Shown here piece by piece: positions 29,980 to 38,466 of a DNA stretch of 64,000 nucleotides (position 1 is its first letter; every line of letters begins with the position of its first letter). The DNA is from Sodalis glossinidius str. 'morsitans'. Its GTDB lineage: Bacteria; Pseudomonadota; Gammaproteobacteria; Enterobacterales; Enterobacteriaceae. The DNA lies in the NCBI RefSeq assembly GCF_000010085.1, contig NC_007712.1, forward strand, positions 2,170,001 through 2,234,000, written 5' to 3'. The translations under genes and the position numbers were made by a program. The notes under the pieces are model-generated. The model ran no database searches. It was given only the letters and a program-made list of their open reading frames with translations, and had not been told where the DNA came from.

Positions 29980-30114
29980 ATGAGTGGCATTTTCAGTAAA
30001 GAAGTTTTGCGTGTATACGATTTCGTTACATACCGCTTCTCTGCCGATCCTTATCTTAGTGCCTCAAGCAGTAACGACTCCAGTTTGTCTCTGTATCGCC
30101 AAAAGGCGATTTAA
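29980..30114 (+). CDS. yobF: Small protein YobF
   Basis: A 44-aa open frame with start SGIFSKEVLRVYDF and middle YRFSADPYLSASSSN. It aligns with E. coli YobF (SGIFSKEVLS at the same place, then YRFSAEPYIGASCSN) and ends with a basic tail. E. coli YobF is a stress-induced small protein co-transcribed with cspC; the gap to cspC here is 23 bases. The cysteines of the E. coli protein are replaced. It looks intact. Confidence 0.83.
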   Translation: MSGIFSKEVLRVYDFVTYRFSADPYLSASSSNDSSLSLYRQKAI

Positions 30115-30137
30115 ACACTCCAAAGGAAATATGCAAG

Positions 30138-30347
30138 ATGGCAAAGATTAAAGGTCAAGTGAAGTGGTTCAATGAGTCTAAAGGTTTTGGTTTCATCACT
30201 CCGGCCGATGGCAGCAAAGACGTGTTTGTTCACTTCTCCGCTATTCAGGGTAACGGTTTCAAAACCCTGGCTGAAGGCCAGAACGTTGAATTCGAAATCC
30301 AGGATGGCCAGAAAGGCCCTTCAGCAGTTAACGTAACTGCCCTGTAA
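30138..30347 (+). CDS. cspC: Cold-shock-family RNA-binding protein CspC
   Basis: A 69-aa CSD protein nearly identical to E. coli CspC. RNP1 reads KGFGFITP and RNP2 VFVHFSAI. It binds single-stranded RNA and stabilises stress messages. AAAGGAAA lies about ten bases upstream of the ATG. It shares an operon with yobF and ends at a strong terminator at 30396-30434. A near-unchanged sequence among so many broken neighbours implies strong selection. Confidence 0.96.
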   Translation: MAKIKGQVKWFNESKGFGFITPADGSKDVFVHFSAIQGNGFKTLAEGQNVEFEIQDGQKGPSAVNVTAL

Positions 30348-30395
30348 TCCAGGTTGCTGCGGCAACAGTCGGTCATTTGACTGACGGATAACATC

Positions 30396-30434
30396 TAAAT
30401 CCCCCTGCTGGATTCGTGTCAGCAGGGGGATTTA
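30396..30434 (+). terminator. Terminator after cspC
   Basis: A 15-pair perfect stem (TAAATCCCCCTGCTG against CAGCAGGGGGATTTA) with a nine-base loop lies 50 bases past the cspC stop. It is symmetric and could stop transcription from both sides, including the leftward gene ending at 30505. Confidence 0.85.
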
Positions 30435-30504
30435 ACTTTGTGCCAGCACCTTTCGGGTTTGTCCCGGCGTCGTCGCTGTTGGCTGGCAGGTGTCTTGTTA
30501 TTCC

Positions 30505-31251
30505 TCAATCGGGTATCCCGTTAAACCCCGCCGTAGCGTCGTCCGGCAGAATGATAAGCCCGCTGTGCTGATTGCGGCCACTGATGGGGGGATGGGCAGG
30601 ATTATGCTCCCGCTGTTTGCTATTGCGGCGAAAACTGGTATAGCGCATGCCATTTTCCGGCGCTGGCGCCGGGCAACAAAGTGTGCAATGACCGATCGTG
30701 TCGACCGTATTGAAACCAAGCGTTAATAACTGCTGCCGGGCAATGGCCGCCAAATCCAGATGGTGCGGACGCGGCGCGATAACCGCGGCCGGTAGTGGCA
30801 GTCGTTGCTTGAATTCATCCACCAGCGCCTGACTGACTTCATAACAGCACGGTCCGGCCGCGGGCCCAATCACAGCAACCCACTGTGATGGTCTATCGCC
30901 CGTCGCATCAAGCGTAGCGGCAAATTCCCCGAGGATCCCCGCCAGCAAACCGCGCCAGCCCGCGTGCACTGCGCCGATACGTCGACCGTCGCGGCGACAG
31001 AACAGCACAGGCAGACAGTCAGCGGTAAGCACCGTTAGCAGTATACCGGGAACATCGGTGATGACGCCGTCAAGTTCGCCAAGCGCCTCGCCCGGCCGGC
31101 GCACCCAGCCGATGGCGGTACCATGAACCTGCTTCTTATCCGGCAGCGTTGTTTGCCAGGACTGAAGCCTTTCAGGCATGAGCGACTCCTTGTCGCCAAA
31201 ACCGTGCGCCACCCCGGGGATGGAGGTTAGCAGGGAAGAATAAGCGGTCAT
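30505..31251 (-). CDS. YfiH-family (PgeF/laccase-domain) protein
   Basis: A 248-aa protein of the copper/zinc-oxidoreductase-like YfiH family, which includes PgeF, a peptidoglycan precursor editing amidase. The metal ligand motifs are present: KKQVHGT, LTADCLPVLF, GAVHAGWRG, and later GPCCYEV. After MRYTSFRR the family would close within about 10-12 residues; here some 40 residues remain and include SGRNQHSGLIIL, as if a short insertion or frameshift changed the tail. This is not the usual yfiH place (beside rluD), so it may be a second copy. Confidence 0.82.
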   Translation of the reverse strand: MTAYSSLLTSIPGVAHGFGDKESLMPERLQSWQTTLPDKKQVHGTAIGWVRRPGEALGELDGVITDVPGILLTVLTADCLPVLFCRRDGRRIGAVHAGWRGLLAGILGEFAATLDATGDRPSQWVAVIGPAAGPCCYEVSQALVDEFKQRLPLPAAVIAPRPHHLDLAAIARQQLLTLGFNTVDTIGHCTLCCPAPAPENGMRYTSFRRNSKQREHNPAHPPISGRNQHSGLIILPDDATAGFNGIPD

Positions 31252-31364
31252 CGTCGAAATGCGTGCCTAGTGAATGATGCGCTCAGTGTAGCGCGTTTTT
31301 CTGCCGCCAGAGGGGTTATTTTATGTTACACTGCGCCCTACGATGTTTTCCGATCGGAATGGCC

Positions 31365-32182
31365 ATGTCTTGTTTCCAATGTTCGCTTTGCCACCAGCCG
31401 CTCTCGCTGCACGACGCGTGTTATCGTTGCGTCGGGCAGCATAGCTTTGACCTCGCCAAAGATGGGTATGTCAATCTGCTGCCGGTGCAGTTCAAACACA
31501 GTAAAGATCCTGGGGATGCGCTTTTAATGATGGCGGTGCGGTGCGCGTTTCTGGATGCCGGCCATTATCAGCCGTTACGGGACAGGGTCATTGCAGCCGT
31601 CGCGGCGCTTACGCCCGAACCCGGCCTCCGCTGGCTTGATATCGGCTGTGGAGAGGGATATTACATCGCCGCGCTGGTGGACCAGCTCAAACACCACCAG
31701 CCGCAAGCGGAGGTTTATGGGATGGATATCGCCAAAAATGCGGTGCGCAGCGCCGCTAAGCGCTATAGGCAGGTCCGCTTCTGCGTCGCCTCAAGCCAGC
31801 GGCTGCCGTTCGTCGATGCATCACTGGACGGTATCATGCGCATTTATGCGCCGAGCAATCCCGCCGAGCTTAGGCGCACGCTATGTCCGGGGGGGCGTGC
31901 TGCTGACGGTGACTCCCGGCCCGCGCCATCTTTATCAGCTTAAAGCACTTATTTACCGCGATGTGCAACTGCACGAACCCAAGGAAGAAAACGTTGCGGG
32001 CTTTACCCTGTTGCAGGAATTATCGCTCGGCTACCCGCTGCGGTTGACCGGCGAGGAGGGCGTGGCGCTGCTGCGCATGACGCCCTTCGCCTGGCGCCCC
32101 CCCATTGGTGCTGGAACGGCTGGCGGCCATGCCCCGGTTCGACTGCGAAACGGATTTTATCGTGCGCCTGTGGCGGCGTGCC
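31365..32182 (+). pseudogene. rlmA: 23S rRNA (guanine-745) methyltransferase RlmA, broken
   Basis: The first part has the zinc ribbon (SCFQCSLCHQPL, CYRCVGQH) and the SAM motif LDIGCGEGYYIAAL, and runs in frame to about 31875. A shift leads to GGVLLTVTPGPRHLYQLKALIYRDV and FAWR. A second shift in a seven-C tract (about 32097) leads to LVLERLAAMPRFDCETDF and the end at 32182. Two frameshifts break the protein. The gene is convergent with mntP. Confidence 0.9.
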
Positions 32183-32217
32183 TGACGTCTGGGCGATGCG
32201 GCGGGAGCAGGGCGGAC

Positions 32218-32805
32218 TTAACCGGGCAGATGGGCGAGCATAGCCTCGCCGATATGGCTGTAAAGTATGTTACAGCCGATGCCGATGAGAATCAGGCCGC
32301 CGATGATTTCCGCTTTACTGCCCAGACAAGGGCCGACAAAACGTCCCAGCAGCATGCCGATGGTGGACATAATCAAGGTGGCGAGACCGATAAGCAGCGC
32401 GGCGTGGAGGATATTGACTTGCAGCATCGCCAAACCCACACCGATGGCCAGTGCATCAAGGCTGGTCGCGATGGCGGTAGCGATCAGCACGCCTAGACTA
32501 TGCTTGCCGACCAGCGACGTCTCTAACGGCTGCTGTTTCCAGCCCGCCAGAACCATCCGACCGCCCAGAAACGCCAACAGGGTAAACGCCACCCAGTGAT
32601 CCCAACGCATAATATATTGGCTGGACAGCAAACCAAGCCCCCAGCCGATAAGCGGGGTGATGGCTTCTATTACGCCGAAAATCAGTCCGGTGCGCAGCGC
32701 TTCTCGTAGCGCGGGCTTGTGCAGCGTGGCGCCTTTGCCAACGGAGGCGGCAAAGGCATCCATCGACATGCCAAAGGCAAGAATCAGTGTGGCGGAAAGG
32801 TTCAT
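32218..32805 (-). CDS. mntP: Manganese exporter MntP
   Basis: A 195-aa inner-membrane protein with six membrane helices in two pseudo-repeats, the standard MntP form (E. coli 188 aa). Signature pieces are LAFGMSMDAFAASVGKG and ATAIATSLDALAIGVGL, each holding the conserved Asp that lines the Mn path. The start at 32805 (MNLSATL) fits the family; the frame stays open a further 16 codons. A yybP-ykoY-type Mn riboswitch lies immediately upstream. Confidence 0.95.
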   Translation of the reverse strand: MNLSATLILAFGMSMDAFAASVGKGATLHKPALREALRTGLIFGVIEAITPLIGWGLGLLSSQYIMRWDHWVAFTLLAFLGGRMVLAGWKQQPLETSLVGKHSLGVLIATAIATSLDALAIGVGLAMLQVNILHAALLIGLATLIMSTIGMLLGRFVGPCLGSKAEIIGGLILIGIGCNILYSHIGEAMLAHLPG

Positions 32806-32857
32806 TATTCTGTCTCGGCTGAGCGCCCATATCCACGCTTTCCCGTCCCCCAACCTT

Positions 32858-32980
32858 ACCGACAGGTCCGCAGTCTATAGTCTTACCAGCCGATGAAGGC
32901 CGCCCGCACCACGTTTACCAAAGAAACGAGTATGTTGACACGGGTGTTTCCGCCGAGAGGCGAAAACAGGCTACTCCCTA
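32858..32980 (-). promoter_or_regulatory. yybP-ykoY manganese riboswitch in the mntP leader
   Basis: Reading leftward, the leader shows AGGGAGTAGCCTGTTTTCGC, then TCAACATACTCG, then GGTAAGACTATAGACTGC, the conserved elements of the yybP-ykoY aptamer as found before E. coli mntP. Mn2+ binding to this class raises downstream expression. The boundaries are approximate. The start codon lies about 50 bases beyond. Confidence 0.88.
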
Positions 32981-33187
32981 ATGACGCCGCAATTTTAACA
33001 TATTAAATCCCTCAATAACAACTATAAAAATAACAGGGATAAATACCCGCAGGCTTGCTGTTGATTAAATGCGCACACGGGGAGTGTAGAGCCAAGATAT
33101 GTCGGCGTGTAACGGCGTAATTAATGAATAGGGTATTTTTAATGGTGGTAACTAATTTATTTAGTCAAGGCTATAAATAATTTTAAC

Positions 33188-33649
33188 CTACTGTATTTCA
33201 ATGAGTAAGTGATAGATTTTCTGTAAGTCATCTAATTTATTGACCTGTATCAACAAACTTCTTTTTTCCAAATCAATGACCAGATAACCATCTTCTGATA
33301 AATTCATGTTTTTGATGCGGGAATAATTAATAAAAACATTGCCGTAAAAAAAACCTTCGGTTTTGAAAAGCATTCGAGGGCAGCGAATATAGGCCAGATA
33401 GATCACCATCAATCCCAGAAATAAAATCAGGGTAGAGGTCATTACCTTGCCGTCGGTGGTGATATTCTTGTACAGCAGGATAAGCAGCAAGACGATAAAA
33501 ATCAGCCCATCCAAGCGCCCCTGACGGCGCAACGGTACTCGTAGCCGCGTCTTACCGCGCAGCGCGTAATCTACAATGAACTCATCAAAGACGGCAAACA
33601 GCAATGCGATAACAATCATTATTACCAGGCCGATATCGGTAACGGTCAT
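33188..33649 (-). CDS. yobD: DUF986-family inner membrane protein YobD
   Basis: A 153-aa protein matching E. coli YobD. An N-terminal helix and two central hydrophobic segments are followed by the conserved KTEGFFYGNVFINYSRIKNM and EDGYLVIDLEKRSLLIQV. The function is unknown, though in E. coli it follows the mannose PTS operon. The start at 33649 is the family start (MTVTDIGL). It ends the manXYZ-yobD set on the minus strand. Confidence 0.92.
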   Translation of the reverse strand: MTVTDIGLVIMIVIALLFAVFDEFIVDYALRGKTRLRVPLRRQGRLDGLIFIVLLLILLYKNITTDGKVMTSTLILFLGLMVIYLAYIRCPRMLFKTEGFFYGNVFINYSRIKNMNLSEDGYLVIDLEKRSLLIQVNKLDDLQKIYHLLIEIQ

Positions 33650-33708
33650 GCTTTCCCCAAAAAAGCAAAAAAATCGGGGCAACATCCCCCTGTTTGGTAA
33701 GAATACGC

Positions 33709-34557
33709 TTACAGGCCCAGTAAACCGGTCCAGTAGCCGACAATACCGATAACGAAGAAGCCCATGATGATCCACAACGCGTTCACCTTGTGGCGCAGGA
33801 GCCACATACATCCGAAGGTTAGCAGCAGCGGCACCAGACCCGGCATCAGTTGATCCAGAATCGTCTGGACGGTGGTGACGGTGGTTTGTCCCTCGGTGTT
33901 GGTAATATGGGACACCACAAAGGGGATATTGACGTGGGTCCATTTATTGACCAACGCCCCCATAACAAATAACCCGAGGATGGACGCCCCTTCCGTCAAT
34001 TTTTGCAGGAAGCCGCCGCCCATATCGTTGACGATATTGACGCCTTTACGGTAGCCATACGCCACGCCATAATAGCGGGTGGCCAGGCGCACCAGGTTGA
34101 ACAGAACGAAAAACAGCAGCGGACCGAGCAAACTACCGCTCATGGCAATACCGGCGCCGAGGGCGGCGAAGACCGGCCGTACCGTACCCCAGAATATCGG
34201 GTCGCCGACCCCGGCCAGCGGCCCCATCAAACCGACTTTGATGCCGTTAATGGAGGCGTCATCAATAGGTGCGCCGTTGGCGCGCTGTTCTTCCATGGCT
34301 ATGGTGACGCCCAATACCGGCGCGGCCACATAGGGATGCGTGTTAAAGAACTCCAGATGGCGTTTGATTGCCTGCTTGCGGTCGTCGTTGTTTTCAGGGT
34401 ACAGGCGACGAATCACCGGCACCATGGAGAAACAAAAACCGAGCGCTTGCATACGTTCAAAGTTCCAGGATCCCTGGAAAAGGTTGGAGCGGATAAATAC
34501 GCCGCGTACATCACCGGGCGTCAGTTTCTTTTGACCTGTAGCTGTAGTATCGACCAT
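33709..34557 (-). CDS. manZ: PTS mannose-family EIID component ManZ
   Basis: A 282-aa membrane protein with the EIID signatures LTPGDVRGVFIRSNLFQGSWN, NTHPYVAAPVLGVTIAMEE and GLMGPLAGVGDPIFWGTVRP. With ManY it forms the membrane channel that takes up mannose, glucosamine, glucose and related sugars during phosphorylation. It begins about a dozen bases after the manY stop. Intact. Confidence 0.96.
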   Translation of the reverse strand: MVDTTATGQKKLTPGDVRGVFIRSNLFQGSWNFERMQALGFCFSMVPVIRRLYPENNDDRKQAIKRHLEFFNTHPYVAAPVLGVTIAMEEQRANGAPIDDASINGIKVGLMGPLAGVGDPIFWGTVRPVFAALGAGIAMSGSLLGPLLFFVLFNLVRLATRYYGVAYGYRKGVNIVNDMGGGFLQKLTEGASILGLFVMGALVNKWTHVNIPFVVSHITNTEGQTTVTTVQTILDQLMPGLVPLLLTFGCMWLLRHKVNALWIIMGFFVIGIVGYWTGLLGL

Positions 34558-34569
34558 GTCTCTCACCTA

Positions 34570-35370
34570 TTAATCTAGTTCATTATCGAGATCGTTAGCA
34601 CCCTGCGCCGGTGCGGCCTGTCCTGCGGCCCGGTTATAGCGTGGGCTGAGCTGGATGTAGAGTATAGCCATGACCACGCCGATGACCCCCAGCGCCACCA
34701 GGTTGAAGCTGGTGAAAGCCGCGGTGACGAAACCGAGGTAAAAGAACGGCATCAAATAGCCTGTGCGCATCATATTGATGACCATCGCATAACCGACGAC
34801 CATAATCATGCCACCGGCGATATTCAGACCGTTGGTGACGATTTCTGGAATCGAGCTGAGCATATTGTGCACCGCGTCGGTACCGACCGACACGCCCACG
34901 ATGACCGCCGGAATGGCGATACGCATAGCTTGCAGCACCAGCGCCGAGACATGGATCCAGCTCAGCGCCGTCATGTTGCCGCGTTCGGCGGCGCTGTCGG
35001 CGGCATGCTGGAAGGCGACGGTGATGGTACGTACGATGATGGTCAGCACCTGTCCGGTGGCGGCCAGCGGAATCGCCAGAGCGATACCGGCGCCGACGCT
35101 TTGATTACCGGCTATGACCAGAATGGTGGAGATGATGGACGCCAGAGCGGCATCGGGTGCCACCGCGGCGCCGATATTCATCCAGCCCAGCGCGATCATT
35201 TCCAACGTCCCGCCGATGATGATACCGGTTTTCATGTCGTCCAGGACCAGACCAATTAAGGTACAGGCTACCAGCGGGCGGTGGAACTGAAATTCGTCGA
35301 GAATCGATCCCATGCCTGCGATACAGGCGACGACAAATATCAGTACAATTTGAAGCGTGGTGATCTCCAT
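34570..35370 (-). CDS. manY: PTS mannose-family EIIC component ManY
   Basis: A 266-aa membrane protein of the EIIC mannose family (LDEFQFHRPLVACTLIGLVLDD; IIIGGTLEMIALGWMNIGAAVAPD). It is the second gene of manXYZ, with about 90 bases after manX. It pairs with ManZ to form the transport channel. No defects are seen. Confidence 0.96.
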   Translation of the reverse strand: MEITTLQIVLIFVVACIAGMGSILDEFQFHRPLVACTLIGLVLDDMKTGIIIGGTLEMIALGWMNIGAAVAPDAALASIISTILVIAGNQSVGAGIALAIPLAATGQVLTIIVRTITVAFQHAADSAAERGNMTALSWIHVSALVLQAMRIAIPAVIVGVSVGTDAVHNMLSSIPEIVTNGLNIAGGMIMVVGYAMVINMMRTGYLMPFFYLGFVTAAFTSFNLVALGVIGVVMAILYIQLSPRYNRAAGQAAPAQGANDLDNELD

Positions 35371-35459
35371 TGTACTTCTCCTCTTACCTTGCGTAATAGA
35401 GCGATGAATCCATTTCCAGGCAAATTTACGCTCTTAAGGGCGATAATGCGGCGTAGGGC

Positions 35460-36431
35460 TTAACTGCCGAGTTTTTTAATTAACTCCATCATCTTCAACC
35501 GGGAATCGCTGGACACTTTACGCACTTCCAGTTCAATCCCGCGATCGTTGAGTTTGTTGAATGCCTCGATATCTTTTTCGTCTACCGATACGGCATTGTT
35601 GACCTGGGTTTTGCCCTGGCGGAAGGCCATACCGCCGATATTGACTGAAGTAATTGCGACACCGCCTTCGACCAGACGCACCACATCGGTGGGGTTGGTG
35701 AATAACAACATGACGCGATCGTTGGCATATTTCGGATTGTCGTAAACACGGATTGCTTTCGCCACGTCAACCACATGAGCCGTGATGCCCGGCGGTGCTA
35801 CCTGGGTGAGCAGGGTTTTACGCACCGTGTCCGTGGCCACTTCGTCGCTGACCACAATGATGCGTTTAACGTTGGTTTCTTTCGTCCAGCGAGTAGCCAC
35901 CTGGCCATGGATCAGACGGTCGTCGATCCTGGCCAAACCGATAGTCATATGGCCGCCCTGACCGTTAGCCATCGGTGCGGCTTTCGCGACCGGGGCAGCC
36001 ACCGGCGCTGCGGCAGCTGCGGCCTGTTCCGGTTCCGGGGTTTTCAGCGCCTTCACGCCGATACGTCCGGTTTCCACCGCTATCCCGACCAGCTCCTGGA
36101 AAGCGGGATTATCGTCGCGCGCCATGAAGGTTTCGGCCAGCATGGGGATATTGACGCCGGTGACGACTTCATAATTTTCTTTATCGATGACAATCCGGCT
36201 GCCGGCATTAAACGGGCTGCCTCCCCAGGTATCGACCAGAAATAACACGCCTGTTGTGGTATCAAGTTCCGCTAGACGGGCGGTATATTTTTTAATCAAT
36301 GTTTCAGCGTTTTCGCCTGGGACGAAATCGATCCAGGCGACGTTATCTTGTGCGCCTAAAATCATTTCAGCCGTCTTCAGTAATTGCTCGGCCGCTGACC
36401 CGTGAGTGCCAATAACAATAGCTATACTCAC
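35460..36431 (-). CDS. manX: PTS mannose-family EIIAB component ManX
   Basis: A 323-aa protein joining a IIA domain (phosphohistidine H10 in VIGTHGSAA), an Ala/Pro/Gln linker (about 135-158) and a IIB domain (phosphohistidine H175 in RIDDRLIHGQVATRW). Phosphate moves from HPr through H10 and H175 to the sugar. A GTG at 36431 is the start that places H10 correctly. It is the first gene of manXYZ; the upstream region carries a palindrome like a Mlc/NagC operator. Confidence 0.96.
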   Translation of the reverse strand: MSIAIVIGTHGSAAEQLLKTAEMILGAQDNVAWIDFVPGENAETLIKKYTARLAELDTTTGVLFLVDTWGGSPFNAGSRIVIDKENYEVVTGVNIPMLAETFMARDDNPAFQELVGIAVETGRIGVKALKTPEPEQAAAAAAPVAAPVAKAAPMANGQGGHMTIGLARIDDRLIHGQVATRWTKETNVKRIIVVSDEVATDTVRKTLLTQVAPPGITAHVVDVAKAIRVYDNPKYANDRVMLLFTNPTDVVRLVEGGVAITSVNIGGMAFRQGKTQVNNAVSVDEKDIEAFNKLNDRGIELEVRKVSSDSRLKMMELIKKLGS

Positions 36432-36987
36432 TGGATACCTCCTGTATTGACAAAATGGGTTATGTGCTCCGCACAAGGGGTGTGTCGAGGGCCCTAACTC
36501 TTTGGTGGTATAACTGCAATGTCAGGAACGATGCCTGCCCTACAGATCGATCTGCTTCAGTTATTGGTTCAGACGATCATAAGTAAATCGCGATTTATTT
36601 TAGTATGTAAAAAAATAAAAATTGTGACGGCGCTCAGTTATTTAGTTACCGAAATCGGTAGAAGCGCACAAAAGAGTGTAGCTGGAAATGAACAAACGGC
36701 CTGAGGTGAAAAAGTTTTGTGCCGGAAGGGGAATCCCTGATACAGTAAAGCGTTTAAATTATAAAAGGAGCAAACAGCCCTCCGATTGACTGTCACCGAA
36801 GCCGTTTCATCAACTTTAGTCCGCCTGCGCGGCCATTCGTCTTCTTTCACTGACGCCTCGCGCTGGATCTTCTTTCGTCGTGTTTGATGAACGTTTGCCT
36901 CTTGGCGGTATGCCCCTGCGCGTTTGCCGGCAAAGATGCGGTTTAACCCTGTCATAACTACAGCCTGAATACCTTACGGAGTCTGTG
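36432..36987. promoter_or_regulatory. Divergent control region of manXYZ and yoaE, with candidate Mlc/NagC and CRP sites
   Basis: At 36595-36618 the sequence TTATTTTAGTAT / GTAAAAAAATAA forms an imperfect 24-base palindrome with the TTATTT...AAATAA ends seen in Mlc/NagC operators. About 24 bases on, TGTGA-CGGCGC-TCAGT (36623-36638) is a half-matching CRP site. Both would suit sugar-PTS control of manX. Use of these sites is inference. Confidence 0.4.
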
Positions 36988-38404
36988 ATGGAATTCTTAA
37001 TGGACCCCTCAATTTGGGTGGGATTGCTGACCCTGATCGTATTGGTGATCGTTCTCGGCATAGACAACGTGGTCTTTATTGCGATCTTGGCACAAATTGC
37101 CGCCCAAAAAGCGCGACCGCATGCGAATGGTGGGTCTTTCGCTGGCGCTTATCATACGTCTTGGCCTCCTGTCGTTAATATCCTAGATCGTCACGCTGAC
37201 GCGGCCGTTGTTCACTATGGGGGGATTCTCCTTCTCCGGCCGTGACCTGATTTTGCTGCTTGGCGGGATTTTTCTGTTGTTCAAAGCCACCACGGAGCTG
37301 CATGAACGTCTGGAAAACAAGGAGCACGACAGCAGCGCCGGCCGTGGGTATGCCAGCTTTTGGGCGGTGGTGGTGCAAATTGTTATCCTCGACGCGGTAT
37401 TTTCCCTGGATGCGGTAATTGCTGATGATAGGTCTTAGCCTGATTGCCGAAGGGTTTGGCTTTCACATTCCGAAAGGTTACCTGTATGCCGCCATTGGTT
37501 TCTCGATCCTTATCGAAATGTTCAACTAGATAGCGCGCCGCAACTTTATCAAAAATCAATCCGCCAAGCCGATGCGCGAACGTACGGCGGAGGCGATTAT
37601 GCGGCTGATGGGCGGCAGGGCGCAGCGCGAAACCGGCGAGGACGATACAGCCAAAGCTTTCAAACAGGCGCACTTCGCCGAAGAGGAGCGGCACATGATT
37701 ACCGGCGTGCTGTCGCTGGCCTCGCGGACGTTGCGCAGCGTCATGACCCCGCGCAACGAAATTACTTGGCTCGACTGCCAGCGGCCGGTTGCGGAGTTGC
37801 GCGCAACCTTAATGAACACGCCGCACAACATGTTTCCGGTCTGTAACGGCGAGCTGGATCAGCTTATCGGTATCGTGCGTGCCAAGGATTTGATGGCGGC
37901 GTTCGATAACGGAGAGCAGGTCAAGGCTTACGCGGCCGCCAATCCGGCGATTGTGGTACCGGAGACCCTGGATGTGCTTAAGCTGCTGGAGGAGCTGCGC
38001 CGGACGAGACGAAAGGCAGCATGGTAATGGTGTCTAACGAATTTGGCGTCGTACAGGGTTTAGTGACGCCGCTGAACGTCCTGGAAGCGATTGCCGGCGA
38101 GTTTCCTGATGAGGATGAGACGCCGGAAATCGAGGTCCACGAGGACGGTTGGCTGGCGAAAGGCAGTACCGATCTGCATGCCTTACAGCAGGCGCTGGAC
38201 ACCCAGGTGCTGTCGCGCGGACGGGACAATGTCACCTCTTTAGCCGGATTACTCCTGTCGCAGTGCGATCAAATGCCGATGGAAGGGGACGTGCTGACCC
38301 TTGACGAGTGGCGGTTTACTATCCGGCAGATGGTCGAGTACCGTATCGAACTGGTGTGGATTGAGCGACTGGCGCCGCAGCACGGTATGGATGAGGAAGA
38401 ATAA
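36988..38404 (+). pseudogene. yoaE: YoaE (TerC-family membrane protein with CBS and CorC domains), broken
   Basis: ACGGAG precedes ATG 36988. The frame starts as MEFLMDPSIWVGLLTLIVL and breaks after ILAQIAAQK. Later pieces read FSFSGRDLILLLGGIFLLFKATTELHERLENK, then LDAVFSLDAVI joined to IGLSLIAEGFGFHIPKGYL, so about 70 residues are deleted between them. A TAG in FN-IARRNF interrupts, and the CBS/CorC end (ERHMITGVLSLASRTLRSVMTPR; FGVVQGLVTPLNVLEAIAGEFPDEDETPEI) is split over two frames. Confidence 0.92.
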
Positions 38405-38466
38405 CCCCGAAGCGCCATAACCCCGTGAACGTTGCCGAAACGCTTACGGGGTCAACGCCTTGCTCG

